Shown here: positions 20,175 through 29,577 of the stretch, one piece after another
Layout of the letters: each line of letters starts with the position of its first letter
How positions within the stretch are numbered: position 1 is the stretch's first letter
NCBI GenBank assembly: GCA_963802905.1
Contig: CAWDKH010000020.1
Span: 1 to 64,000, forward strand
Length of the DNA stretch: 64,000 nt
Direction: 5' to 3'
Origin: DASQFQ01 sp963802905
GTDB lineage: Bacteria; Actinomycetota; Thermoleophilia; Solirubrobacterales; Solirubrobacteraceae
Position numbers and translations under genes: made by a program
The notes under the pieces: generated by a model
The model's input: the letters and a program-made list of their open reading frames with translations, nothing else
What the model was told of the DNA's origin: nothing
Databases searched by the model: none

Positions 20175-21226
20175 AGCCGGTCCTGTTCGTCACCAACCAC
20201 GCGCCGCCGTTCCGCGTCGGCGCGTTCGCGAAGCTGCACGAGCGCGAGGACGTCGTGTTCGCGCTGATCGGCGGCGACGTCCGCCACGGCGGCGGCGCGG
20301 GAGCGGACGCGGACCTGCCGTTCCCGGTGATCCGCCCGCAGCAGCACGAGGTCGCGCAGCTGGCGTCCGGCTACCGCGCGGTGGTGGCGGGGCTGTCGGG
20401 GCGCGTGGCGCCGTTCGCGGCCTATCTCGGGGCCCGGCGGGCCCGCGTGCCGTACGTGCTGTGGGCGAGCCTGTGGGCGCACCCGCGGACGCTCCCGCAC
20501 GCCGCCTCCTACCTGGTGGTGCGCCACCTGTACCGGCACGCCGACGCGATCGTCACCTACGGGCCGCACGTCTCGGCGTACGTGCGCGCAAAGGGCGCAG
20601 AACAACCGGTTTTCGAGGCCGCTCAGAGCGTCGACAACGCGTATTGGAAATTACAATCGACCCCGATTCGGCGCGCGCCGTTCCAAGCGGCGTTTGTGGG
20701 CCGAATCGCGGGGGAAAAAGGACCACAAGTGCTCATCCAGGCCTGGAGTCTCTCGGGCCTGACGGCACTCAGCGCCGCGCTGGTTCTGGTCGGCGGCGGT
20801 CCGATCCGAGCCCGGGCCGTCGCCACCGGCGCGGTCCTGCCCGAAGGGCCCCAGCCGCCCGCCGAAGTACGCAACTTCTACGCGGGAAGCGACGTTGTGG
20901 TCGTACCGTCGGTCGCCACCCGCGATTTCCGCGAGCCCTGGGGACTGGTGGTCAACGAAGCCTTCAACCAGGGGGTCCCTGTGATCGCCACCGATGCCGT
21001 CGGCGCCGTCGCCGGCGGGCTCGTCCGCCACGAGCGCACCGGGCTCGTCGTCCCCGCGGGGGACGCCGGCGCGCTCGCCGCCGCGCTGCGGCGGATGCAC
21101 GACGAGCCGGAGCTGCGGGCGCGCCTGGGCGCCGCCGGGCGGGAGGCGGTCAAGGCCTACACGCACGACGCGTGGGCCGCCGGAGTGTCCCGCGCACTGG
21201 CGGTCGTGGGAGAAAGCCGTTGCTAG
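20171..21226 (+). CDS. GT4-type glycosyltransferase with mosaic base composition
   Basis: Intact, 351 residues from GTG 20171, overlapping the previous stop. The N-terminus 'KPVLFVTNHAPPFRVGAFA' and middle 'PYVLWASLWAHPRTLPHA' belong to a GT4 subset. The donor domain has 'QAAFVGRIAGEKGPQVLIQ', 'LVLVGGGPIRARAVA', 'FREPWGLVVNEAFNQGVPV' and 'GLVVPAGDAGALAAALR'. Bases about 20600-20990 (the start of the donor domain) are clearly lower in GC and use codons such as AAA, TTT and TTG that the flanking parts avoid. This suggests that the central segment came from another source by recombination. Confidence 0.9.
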   Translation: MKPVLFVTNHAPPFRVGAFAKLHEREDVVFALIGGDVRHGGGAGADADLPFPVIRPQQHEVAQLASGYRAVVAGLSGRVAPFAAYLGARRARVPYVLWASLWAHPRTLPHAASYLVVRHLYRHADAIVTYGPHVSAYVRAKGAEQPVFEAAQSVDNAYWKLQSTPIRRAPFQAAFVGRIAGEKGPQVLIQAWSLSGLTALSAALVLVGGGPIRARAVATGAVLPEGPQPPAEVRNFYAGSDVVVVPSVATRDFREPWGLVVNEAFNQGVPVIATDAVGAVAGGLVRHERTGLVVPAGDAGALAAALRRMHDEPELRARLGAAGREAVKAYTHDAWAAGVSRALAVVGESRC

Positions 21227-21237
21227 CGTGGAAGGCC

Positions 21238-21774
21238 ATGGTTCGTCTGCTGACGCTCAGCGGGCTGATCCTGCTGCTCGCTGCACCAACGGCGAGCGCA
21301 GGCGTCCGCGAGAAGATCCTGCGCGAGTGCCAGAACGGCCGCATCACCGGCAACTACACGCCGGGGCAGCTGCGCGACGCTCGCCGCCACATCCCCACCG
21401 ACCTCGATGAGTACTCGGACTGCCGCGACGTGCTCTCGCGCGCTGCGCTGGCCGGCGGCGATAACGGCGGCGGCAACGGCGCCGAGCCGGTCGCGCCCGG
21501 CGGGCTGTCGCTCGTGCGGCCCGACGGGCAACGTGTACAAGCCTCAGGCCGACGACGAACGCCGCGCGCTCAGCGAGGGCCAAGGTCGACGGCGGCTCGC
21601 TGTCGATCGACGGCGAGCGCGTGATCCCGGCCGCCGCCGGGCTTCGCGTCCGACGCTGCCCGCCACGGGCTGCCGACCACGCTGCTGATCGTGCTGATCC
21701 TGCTCGGCCTCTGCGGCGCTGCCGCCATGGTCCCGACTGTGCGCCGACGTGTCCTCGCTCGCCGGAAGCCTTAG
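21238..21774 (+). CDS. Exported protein with C-terminal membrane anchor, frameshifted
   Basis: Unknown function. ATG 21238; the signal peptide 'LLTLSGLILLLAAPTASAG' is followed by 'VREKILRECQNGRITGNYT' and a conserved-looking two-Cys helical unit ('LRDARRHIPTDLDEYSDCR'). After single extra bases near 21529, 21593 and 21649 the frame restores to 'GNVYKPQADDERRALSEG', then 'GLPTTLLIVLILLGLCGAA' and a basic end (RRRVLARRKP). The signal peptide, C-terminal helix and Arg/Lys tail resemble a surface protein with a C-terminal sorting or anchoring signal; LPTTL just before the helix is sortase-like. It is directly upstream of an O-antigen-ligase-like gene. Confidence 0.6.
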
Positions 21775-21783
21775 CGGCCGGCG

Positions 21784-23858
21784 GTCGGGCTCGCGCGCGA
21801 GCGCTGCTCGCGTCGCTGCAGCTCAGCGCCGACGCGTCGTCAGGTGGGGCGTCGCGCTGGCGATCGTCCGCGGATCTCCTTCGGCGCCGAGGGCGGCCTG
21901 GACTGGAGCGGAACCGACCTGGACCGAGATGCGCTGATGCTGGTCGGCGCCGGGCTCGTGGCGGCCGCGCTGCTGATCGCGGCGCGGGCTGGACGCGCCG
22001 CTGAGCGGCGGCGCTGACGCTGCTCGGCGCTCGCGGCGCTGGCGGCGTACACCGCGCTCTCGATCACCTGGTCGCTGGCCCCGGCCGACTCGTGGCTCGA
22101 GGCGAACCGCACGCTCGCCTACCTCGCGACTTCGCGGGCGCGCTCGCGCTCGTGCGGCTGGTCCCGGAGCGGCTGGGCGGCGGTGCTCGAGCGGCGTCGC
22201 GCTCGGCTGCGTGCTCGTGCTGCGGCGTGGGCGCTGGCGACCAAGGTGCTGCCGGAGCGCTGCTCGCCCCCGACGAGACGTTCGCGCGCCTGCGCGAGCC
22301 GTTCGGCTACTGGAACGCGGTCGGGCTGATGGCGGCGCTCGGCGTGCCGCCGCTGCTGTGGCTGGCGGCGCGGCGGTCGGGCCACGCCGCGGTCAACGCG
22401 CTGGCCTGGCCGGCGCTCGGGCTGCTGATCGTGTGCCTGATGCTCTCCTACTCGCGCGGCGCACTGGTGGCGCTGCTGGTCGGCCTCGCGTTCTGGTTCG
22501 CCGTCGTGCCGCTGCGGCTGCGCGCCGCGGCCGCGCTGGTCGGCCGCGCGGTGCGTCGGCGCCCGGTCGTCGCGTGGGCGTTCGCGCGCGACGCGCTGTC
22601 GATCGAGCGAGATCCCGCTGGCGGCGCGGACCGACGCCGGCCACGACCTCGGCGCGCTGATCCTGCTGATGTCGCGATCCTGCTGCTCGGCTCGGGCTGG
22701 CGGTGAACTTCGCCGTCGCGCGTCGCTCGCCGCGCCCGCGGACGCGAGGCTGGCCGGGCGCGGCGCTGATCGCCGCGCTCGCGCTCGTGCCGGTCGCGGT
22801 GGTGATCGCGGTCGCCGCCGCGCCCGGCGGGCTGGCGGGCCAGACCTCGAAGGCTGGGACGAGCCTCACCGAACCCGACACGTCCGACGCCCGCCAACAC
22901 GCCCAACCGCCTCACCGCGACGTCCTCGGTGCGCGCGCGCTACTGGCGCGAGGCGCTGGACATCCACGCCAACTCGAAGTGGGTCGGGCGCGGGGGCCGG
23001 CGCGTTCGAGATCGCGCGCACCCGCTACCGCCGCGATCGCCTGACCGTCCGCCACGCGCACGGCTACGGCGTGCAGACGCTCGCCGACCTCGGCTGGTCG
23101 GCCTGGCGCTGTCGCTGTTCACCGGGCGCGTGGCTGGTCGCGCCGCTGCGCGCCACCGGGCTGCGCCGGCGCGACCGCGGGCGGCCGTTCGACGCCGAGC
23201 GCATCGGCGCTGCTGACGATGGTCACGGTCGTCGTCGATCTTCGCGCGTGCACTCGCTCGATCGACTGGACCTGGTTCGTCCCCGGCACGGCCGCGCGTG
23301 GCGCTGCTGTGCGCCGGCTGGGTCGCCGGGCGGGGTCCGCTGCGCAGGCGCCCGGCATCGCCGCGAGCCGCTGCGCGTGGTCACCGTCCCGGACCGCCGT
23401 GCGCGGGCGCCGCCGCGGTGCTGATCGCGGCGCTGGCTGCCGGGCTGGGCGGCGCTGCAGCCCGTCCGCGCCGTGGCGGCCGAGAGCGGCGTCGCTCGAC
23501 GGGCTCGCGGCGGGCAAGTACGACCGCGCCGAGCAGCGAGGCGCGAACGGCGCCAAGCGTGAACCCGCTGTCGCTCGACCCGCGCTGGCAGCTCGCGTTC
23601 GTCCAGGACGCGCGCGGCGACAAGCGAGGCGGCCGAGCGGACACTCGAGCGCGCGGCGCAGCTGACCAGCCCGCGAACGCCGAGGCGTGGCGGCGGCTCG
23701 GGCGCTACCGGCTGTCCGTGCTCGACGACCCGAAGGGCGCGATCGAGCCGTTCCGCGCCGCGTACTTCCTCGACCCGCCTCGGTCCGCTCGGCCTCGGAT
23801 CTCGTCGAGGCCACGCGGGCGAGTCGCCAACGCAGAGCCGTCAGCCTGCGACGGGTGA
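21784..23858 (+). CDS. O-antigen ligase/polymerase-like membrane protein, multiply frameshifted
   Basis: Second member of the family seen at 6088. In order: 'LMLVGAGLVAAALLIAARA', 'AYTALSITWSLAPADSWLE', 'FGYWNAVGLMAALGVPPLL', 'LLIVCLMLSYSRGALVALL' (the typical SRGA segment), 'ALIAALALVPVAVVIAVAA', then the loop signature 'WVGRGAGAFEIARTRYRRD' and 'THSLYAQTLADLG'-like 'GYGVQTLADLG'. After the last helices a TPR-like tail has 'PLSLDPRWQLAFVQDARGD' and 'AIEPFRAAYFLDP'. At least eight indels scatter these over all three frames. Start and stop are approximate; the stop chosen is TGA 23856-23858, 11 bases before the convergent methyltransferase. Confidence 0.65.
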
Positions 23859-23869
23859 CCGGCACGCTC

Positions 23870-24471
23870 CTAGACCAGCCGCGCCTTGCGCGCGCGGCCG
23901 ACGAGCATGCCCCGGCGGGCGCGCACGTCGATGTCCTCGAACGCGAACGTCTCGAACACGCGGGTGAGCGAGCGGCGGGTGTAGAAGCGCACGTGCTGGC
24001 CGAGCGGGTCGAAGTGCGGCTCCCAGCGCAGCAGCGCGATCGCCATGCGGCGCGCGAGGTCGTGCGACGGCGTGGTGACGAGCAGGGTCCCGCGGGTGGC
24101 CAGGACGCGCCGTGACCTCGGAGAGCAGGCCGGCGGTGTCGGGGACGTGCTCGAGCACCTCCGAGCACCACACGACATCGACGCTCGAGTCATCGAGCGG
24201 GATCGTCCCGTCGGCGCCGAGCAGCGCGCAGGTCCGCGCCGGGCACGTTGCGCCGCGCGCGCTCGAGCGCGCCCTCGGCCAGGTCGACGCCGACCGGATA
24301 GGCGCCCTCGGCGCGCAGCGCCGCCACGAAGCGCCCGGCGCCGCACCCGAGATCGAGCACGCGCTCGCCCCTCCAGGCCTCCTGGAGGAGGATGGCGCGC
24401 CGCCGCTCCCACTCCCACGGTGTGGGATCCTCGGGCTGCTCCGCCCATACGTCTTCGTAAAACGATTTCAC
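23870..24471 (-). CDS. Class I SAM-dependent methyltransferase, frameshifted
   Basis: GTG 24471 starts 'MKSFYEDVWAEQPEDPTPW'. The SAM site 'RVLDLGCGAGRFVAALRAE' follows, with 'VGVDLAEGALERARRN' (acidic end of strand 2). Then in other frames comes 'VVWCSEVLEHVPDTAGLLS' and the C-terminal half 'GTLLVTTPSHDLARRMAIA' with 'HVRFYTRRSLTRVFE'. The HVRFYTRRSL segment is frequent in sugar and quinone methyltransferases. Two indels (near 24110 and 24240). It is divergent from a glycosyltransferase and probably modifies a glycan or lipid-linked intermediate. Confidence 0.7.
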
Positions 24472-24513
24472 GATTGGCGTGAGGCTAGACGGAAGGGGTA
24501 CCGGGTCTCCGAC

Positions 24514-25443
24514 ATGCGGGTCTGCTTCGACTCCCGGCCGGCGGCGGACCCGCGCGGCATCGGCCGCTACGCGCGGTGCCTGCTCGACGGCCTGCGAACG
24601 GTCGCCGAGCGCAACGGCGACGACGTGGTCGAAGGCCGCCAGCCGCGCCGTGGCGACGACGTCTTCCACGCGCCGTGGATGAACGGCGCGCTCCTGCACC
24701 CGCGGGTGCCGATGGTCGTCACGGTCCACGACATGGTGAACCAGAAGCACGCCGGGCTGTCGCTGCGGGCGGGGCTGCGCGGCGGCATGCGCAAGCTCGC
24801 GATCGAGCGCGCGGCGCGGCTGATCTGCCCGACGCGCGCGGTCGCCGACGACGTCGCGTCGCTGATGCGCGTCGACCGCGAGCACATCGAGGTGATCGCC
24901 GAGGCGCCGGCCGACGCGTTCCGCCCGCGGCCGGCGGGCGAGGTCGCGGCGGTCCGCGAGCGCCACGGCGTACCCGAGGACTACCTGCTGTGGGTGGGCG
25001 ACCTCCGCCACCCCGACCCGCATCGCCGCATCCCCGCGCTCGTGCACGCGCCGCGCGAGCTGCCGCTCGTGCTGGTCGGCGCGGCCGGCCCGTGGGCGCG
25101 CGAGCTCGACGGCGGCGTGATCGTCACCGGCGAGGTCGGCGACGACGAGCTGGCCGCGCTCTACACCGGCGCCCACGCGCTCGTGCTGCCGTCGTCGGAG
25201 GAGGGCTTCGGGCTGCCGGCGGTCGAGGCGCTCGCCTGCGGCGCCCCGGTCGTCGCCGCCGACGGCCCGGCGCTGCGCGAGGTGCTCGACGGGCGCGCGA
25301 CGTTCGTCGACCCCGGCGACGTGGCGGGCATCCTCGCCGCCGCGCACGCCGCCACGCGGCCCGCTCCCGCCCCGCCCGCCTGGACGTGGGCCGACGCCGC
25401 CGCGGCGACGTGGGCCGTCTACGAGCAGGCGCTCGCGGGCTAG
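24514..25443 (+). CDS. GT4-type glycosyltransferase
   Basis: Intact, 309 residues; ATG 24514 precedes the first strand 'MRVCFDSRPAADPRGIGRY', the typical start of GT4 enzymes that use a GIGRY loop. Further landmarks are 'DDVFHAPWMNGALLHPRVP', 'MVVTVHDMVNQKH', 'ARLICPTRAVADDVA', 'YLLWVGDLRHPDPH', 'LVLPSSEEGFGLPAVEALA' and 'APVVAADGPALREVL'. It is somewhat shorter than usual (the linker and donor domain are compact). Its stop codon overlaps the predicted stop of the convergent DUF4173-type gene. Confidence 0.88.
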   Translation: MRVCFDSRPAADPRGIGRYARCLLDGLRTVAERNGDDVVEGRQPRRGDDVFHAPWMNGALLHPRVPMVVTVHDMVNQKHAGLSLRAGLRGGMRKLAIERAARLICPTRAVADDVASLMRVDREHIEVIAEAPADAFRPRPAGEVAAVRERHGVPEDYLLWVGDLRHPDPHRRIPALVHAPRELPLVLVGAAGPWARELDGGVIVTGEVGDDELAALYTGAHALVLPSSEEGFGLPAVEALACGAPVVAADGPALREVLDGRATFVDPGDVAGILAAAHAATRPAPAPPAWTWADAAAATWAVYEQALAG

Positions 25444-26733
25444 CGCGGCGCGAGCGCGCCCGAGGTTCCAGCTCAGCGGGCCATCCGGCGGCGGGACGCG
25501 CCCGAGCCGCAGGCCTGCGAGCGCGGGCGCTGCGTCCGGGCTGAGGTGCTCGAGGTAGGTGCGGTCGAGCTTGCCCGTCTTCGCGTAGCGCTCGAGGTTG
25601 TGCTCCGCGATCCGCGCGTCCGGGTTGGCGAGCACGAAGGCGAGCGCGGCGACGGCGGAGAGCGCGACGGTCGCGCGCGGCAGCCAGGCGGCCCGCCGCA
25701 GCGCGCCCGCCGCCGCGACGAGCACGAACAGCCCGCCCAGCCACAGGATCGCGCCGTGGGCCATCAGCCGCAGGCGCGTGAAGCCGAACGCCTCCTCGTA
25801 CAGGCCGAGGCGCTTGAGCGCGGAGGCGAGGATGACCAGCGTCAGCGCGCACAGCAGGCCGAGCAGGAGCTGCAGCGCGCGCGAGTCGCGCCGCGCGAGC
25901 GCGATCACCGCGAGCGTCAGCGCCGCGGCGGCCATCAGCTGCCCGAAGCCCTGGTGCGCGTACTCGGCGTAGGTCAGCCCGGCCGTGCGCAGCACGTGCT
26001 CGTCGCCGCCGAACAGCGTCGTCAGCTGGAGCGCGACGAAGGCGGCGAACAGCGCGTCGAGCGCGGCGAGCCCGATCAGCCACTCGGTGCGGCCGAGGTT
26101 CGGGAGCGTGCCGCCCGCGCGCCGCGGGCGCGGCATCGAGGCAAGGATCAGCGCGCCGGTGAGCCCGGTGAGCAAGAGGAAGACGGCGACGCGGTCGCCG
26201 GCGCGGTCGAACGTCACCTCCCAGCCGAAGGCGTCGTCGACGATCTGCGCGAACGCGGCGTCGGCGGTCACGAACAGCGGGACGAAGATCGCCAGCAGCA
26301 CCGCGGCGAGCACGGCGCCGCGTGCGCCCGGGCCGAACCGCGCGAGCCGGCTCTCGCCGCCCACCCGCGCGGTGAGCACGACGACCTGGGCGAGGCCGGG
26401 CAGGAAGCGCGTCACCCACGCCAGCGCGCCCGCGACGACCTCGCGCCAGCTCCGCGCGCCGGTCGCCGCCAGCGAGGCGAGCGGCGCGGCGGCGAACAGC
26501 GACAGGACGACGACCCATTCCGCCGCCCGCAGCGCCGGCATGAGCGCGAGCGCCGCGGCGGCGGCCCAGCAGGCGATCCGCCACGGCTCGCGCGGCCGCG
26601 TGGCGAGGACGGCGATCACGACGACCGAGAGCGCAGCGACCGCGACGCCCAGGCCCGCGGGCCGGCCGGGCAGCAACAGCGCAGCGAGGAGCGCCGACCC
26701 GCAGGTCGCAGAGACGAGACGTGGCACGGTCAT
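25440..26733 (-). CDS. Polytopic membrane protein, DUF4173/DUF4153-like
   Basis: About 430 residues with 9-11 hydrophobic helices. Recognisable family segments are 'FLPGLAQVVVLTARVGGES', 'IFVPLFVTADAAFAQIVDD', 'GRTEWLIGLAALDALFAAF', 'GLTYAEYAHQGFGQLMAAA' and 'ANPDARIAEHNLERYAKTG'. The AEYAHQGFGQL and HNLER motifs are characteristic of the DUF4173 type, whose function is unknown. ATG 26733 overlaps the histidine kinase stop (ATGA). The frame needs one indel near the end to use TAG at 25440-25442; otherwise it runs on through the next gene. Third gene of the response regulator - kinase - membrane protein operon, so it may be a target or sensor partner of that system. Confidence 0.75.
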
Positions 26734-27725
26734 GGCGCCGCGGGGAGGTCCAGGACCATCCGGCAGCCGTGCGGCTCGCGCTCCTCCGCGCGGATGCTGC
26801 CGCCGTGCGCGTCGACGATCCAGCGCGCGATCGCGAGGCCGAGGCCGGTGCCGCCGTCGCGCGCCGAGCGCGCGTGGTCGGTGCGGTAGAAGCGCTCGAA
26901 CACGCGCTGGGCCTCCTCCGGCGGGATGCCGGGGCCCTCGTCGCAGACCGCGATCGTCGTGTTCGGGCCGCCGTTGTAGGCGACCAGCCACACGCGCCCG
27001 TCGGGCGGCGAGTGGCGGACCGCGTTGTCGAGCAGGTTGGCGAGCACCTGCTGCAGCCGCTCCGGGTCGCCGGTGGCCTCGAGGCCGATCGGGTCGACCT
27101 CGATCCGCAGCCGCACCTCGCGGTCGCCGAGCACGCACTCGCGCGCCGCGCGGTCGAGCAGCTCGTGCACGCCGAAGCGCTCGGAGGCGATCGGCAGCGT
27201 CCCCGACTCGAGCCGCGAGAGGTCGAGCAGCTGCTCGACGAGCCGGCCGAGGCGCTGCGTCTGCGCGAGCGCGGTCTCGACCGCGTGCGGGTCCTCGACG
27301 CCGTCGGCGAGGTTCTCCAGCACCGCCTGCAGCGCGCCGATCGGCGTGCGCAGCTCGTGCGAGACGTTGGCGACGAGATCGCGCCGCATCCGCTCGACGT
27401 CGCCGAGGTCGGCCGCCATCGCGTTGAAGGCGCGGGCGAGCTCGCCGACCTCGTCGCGCGACGTCGCGGTCACGCGCCGCTCGTAGTCGCCGCGCGCCAT
27501 CGCCGACGCGGCCGAGGCCATCTCGCGCAGCGGCGAGGTCATGCCGCGGGCGAGGCGCCTGGACGAGCCGCGAGGCCGACGACGAGCGCGACCACGACGC
27601 GCAGCCACGGGCGCCATCCCGAGCTCGTCGCCGAACGCGAGGATCGCGGTGGTCGCGACAACCGCGGCGACGATGACGACGCCGAGCTTGGCCTTGATCG
27701 AGGGGAGGAAGTCGAGCGGCCTCAT
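26730..27725 (-). CDS. Sensor histidine kinase, frameshifted in the sensor segment
   Basis: Autophosphorylates on His and passes phosphate to the response regulator encoded just upstream. ATG 27725 starts 'MRPLDFLPSIKAKLGVVIV', an N-terminal helix. The next part (about 27540-27620), which would be the second helix, is broken by two indels. HAMP: 'MTSPLREMASAASAMARGD'. HisKA: 'DLVANVSHELRTPIGALQA' with the phospho-His. HATPase: 'LQQVLANLLDNAVRHSPPD' (N box), 'VCDEGPGIPPEEAQRVFER' (G1) and 'GGTGLGLAIARWIVDAHGG' (G2). The periplasmic loop is very short, so the signal is probably membrane-borne. It overlaps the regulator stop by ATGA and the next gene likewise. Confidence 0.88.
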   Translation of the reverse strand: MRPLDFLPSIKAKLGVVIVAAVVATTAILAFGDELGMAPVAARRGRARRRPRGSSRRLARGMTSPLREMASAASAMARGDYERRVTATSRDEVGELARAFNAMAADLGDVERMRRDLVANVSHELRTPIGALQAVLENLADGVEDPHAVETALAQTQRLGRLVEQLLDLSRLESGTLPIASERFGVHELLDRAARECVLGDREVRLRIEVDPIGLEATGDPERLQQVLANLLDNAVRHSPPDGRVWLVAYNGGPNTTIAVCDEGPGIPPEEAQRVFERFYRTDHARSARDGGTGLGLAIARWIVDAHGGSIRAEEREPHGCRMVLDLPAAP

Positions 27726-28385
27726 CCGGCCGGCTCCAGCGCGTAGCCCACGCCGTGCACGGTGCGCAGCCACCCCGGGCCGAGCTTGCGCCGCAGCCCG
27801 CGCACGTGCGAGTCGACCGTGCGCGGCCCCGAGCCGTCGCGCCAGCCCCACACCTCGGCCAGCAGCTGGTCGCGCGTGTGGACCGCGCCCGGCCGCGCCG
27901 CGAGCACGGCCAGCAGGTCGAACTCGGTCGGCGGTCAGCGCGACCTCCTCGCCGCCGACGCGCACGCGCCGCCCGGCGGGGTCGAGCTCGAGCGCGCCGA
28001 CCCGCAGCGCCTCGGCGGCCGGCGGGCGCCGCTCGACGCGCCGCAGCAGCGCACGCACGCGCGCCACCAGCTCGCGCGGCGAGAACGGCTTGGTCATGTA
28101 GTCGTCGGCGCCGACGCCGAGCCCGACCAGCATGTCGGTCTCCGCGTCGAGCGCGGTGAGCATGAGGACGGGCAGCGGCCGGGTGCGCTGGATGCGGCGG
28201 CAGACCTCGAGGCCGTCGATCCCGGGGAGCAGCAGATCGAGGATCACGAGGTCGGGGAGCAGTCGCTCGCACAGCGCGATCCCGGCCGGCCCGTCGTGGG
28301 CGACCTCGACCGCGAACCCCTCGGCCCGCAGCCGCGCCGCCACGGCATCGGCGATCGCCTCTTCGTCTTCGATGACGCAGATCAT
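27722..28385 (-). CDS. OmpR/PhoB-family response regulator, frameshifted
   Basis: Receiver domain: acidic pocket 'CVIEDEEA', phospho-acceptor Asp50 in 'LVILDLLLPGIDGLEVCRR', Thr76-Ala in 'VLMLTALDAETD', and Lys99 in 'DYMTKPFSPRELVARVRAL'. The DNA-binding winged helix is split: 'VGALELDPAGRRVRVGGEE' is in frame, then an extra base near 27930 moves the rest to 'AVHTRDQLLAEVWGWRDGS' and 'RTVDSHVRGLRRKLGPGWL', ending 'GVGYALEPAG'. ATG 28385 is chosen because it gives the standard receiver start; an ATG or GTG 12 bases upstream is also open. First gene of a three-gene operon. Confidence 0.88.
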
Positions 28386-28462
28386 CGGTCCGCCCACGCC
28401 GACGAGTGTGCCAGCGCCAGATGGAGGCCGGGTGCGGGTCCTGTGCAGATACCGTGCAGCCG

Positions 28463-29216
28463 ATGCGACTGCGCCTGATCCGCCACGCGACGCTCGAGCT
28501 CGACTACGCCGGGCGGCGGCTGCTGCTCGATCCGATGCTCGATCCGGCGGGCGCGCGACCCGCCGTGCCGAACACGCCGAACGACCGCCGCAACCCGCTG
28601 GTCGAGCTCCCCGAGCCGGCCGAGGCGATCGCGGAGCGCGCCGACGTGCTGCTCGTCACCCACCTGCACGCCGACCACCTCGACGAGACGGCCGTGGCGC
28701 TGCTGGCCGGCGACCGGCCGCTGCTCTGCCAGCCGCCGGACGTCGACACGCTGCGCGAGCGCGGGTTCACCGACGTCCGGCCGGTCGAGGACACGGTGCA
28801 GCTCGACGCGCTGCAGGTGAGCCGCACCGGCGGCCGGCACGGCACCGGCGAGATCGCGGAGATGCTCGCGCCGGTCTCGGGCTTCGTGCTGCGCGCCGAG
28901 GGCGAGCCGACGGTCTACGTCGCCGGCGACACGATCTGGTGCGACGAGGTGCGCGACGGCGCTCGACGAGCACGCGCCCGACGTCGTCGTCGTCAACGCG
29001 AGCGGCGCGCGCTTCACCGAGGGCGACCCGATCGTCATGACCGCCGAGGACGTCGCCACGGTCGCGCGCCACGCACCGGACGCGCAGGTCGTGGCCGTCC
29101 ACCTCGAGGCGATCAACCACTGCCTCGAGCCGCGCGCGGCCCTGCGCGACCTGCCGGTCAGCGTGCCCGCGGACGGTGCCGATGTGCCGTTGGCCAGCAC
29201 GCCCACGGGCCGATGA
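28463..29216 (+). CDS. MBL-fold metal-dependent hydrolase, UlaG-like, frameshifted
   Basis: About 250 residues from ATG 28463. Metallo-beta-lactamase fold of the UlaG type: 'MRLRLIRHATLELDYAGRR' at the N-terminus, 'LDPMLDPAGARPAVPN', the metal motif 'VTHLHADHLDE' (HxHxDH), and 'VYVAGDTIWCDEVRD' with the bridging Asp. An extra G near 28957 shifts the frame; the rest reads 'ALDEHAPDVVVVNASGARF' and 'VVAVHLEAINHCLEPR', with the last His ligand in HLEAINH. It ends at TGA 29214-29216, overlapping the convergent DUF1707 gene by 59 bases. The substrate is unknown, probably a small ester or lactone. Confidence 0.8.
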
Positions 29217-29547
29217 GCCCGAGGCCCCAGCCGAGCAGCGGCCAGATCGGCCAGAAGTAGCCGGCGCCCGTCGCCGCCCAGATCACGATCAGCAGCAGGT
29301 TGACCGCGAGGAAGGCCGCCCACTCCGGCTGCCGCCGCGTGCGGCGCTGCGGAGGCTGCGGCCGCCGCGGGGCGGGCAGGTCGCTGACGATCGGCGTGAG
29401 CTCGCCGACCGTGCGGGCCGCGTACACGCGGTCGAGCCGCTCGTCGAGCTCGTCGACGGTGAGGCGGCCCTGCGCGGCGTGCTCGCGCAGGAGCTCGGCG
29501 TGGTGCTCGCGTTCGGCGTCAGAAGCGCGGAGGTGCGGTTCGGTCAT
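29158..29547 (-). CDS. DUF1707 domain protein with two membrane helices
   Basis: 129 residues. The N-terminal DUF1707 domain is clear: 'HLRASDAEREHHAELLREH', 'GRLTVDELDERLDRVYAAR' and 'TVGELTPIVSDLP'. A basic/Pro-rich linker is followed by two hydrophobic helices ('FLAVNLLLIVIWAATGAGY' and 'WPIWPLLGWGLGLIGPWAC'), as in the 2TM-domain members. Function is not established for the family. ATG 29547 is 28 bases from the divergent PadR regulator start, so it is a probable target of that regulator. Confidence 0.85.
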   Translation of the reverse strand: MTEPHLRASDAEREHHAELLREHAAQGRLTVDELDERLDRVYAARTVGELTPIVSDLPAPRRPQPPQRRTRRQPEWAAFLAVNLLLIVIWAATGAGYFWPIWPLLGWGLGLIGPWACWPTAHRHRPRAR

Positions 29548-29561
29548 GGCGACACTCTATC

Positions 29562-29577
29562 ATGGATGGTCCAACAT
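29562..29577. promoter_or_regulatory. Likely PadR operator overlapping the padR start
   Basis: ATGG-N8-ACAT, one base off the ATGT-N8-ACAT consensus known for many PadR regulators. It lies in the 28-base divergent gap and covers the padR ATG (29576). Binding here would block padR and probably the DUF1707 gene. Confidence 0.5.

Noticed and set aside
24190..28272. Open frame of about 1360 codons on the minus strand
   Set aside because: It joins parts of the methyltransferase, DUF4173-type protein and kinase with antisense of a glycosyltransferase. It is open only because high GC makes stops rare. The same applies to 15204-18134 and 59577-62327, which lie antisense to well-supported genes.
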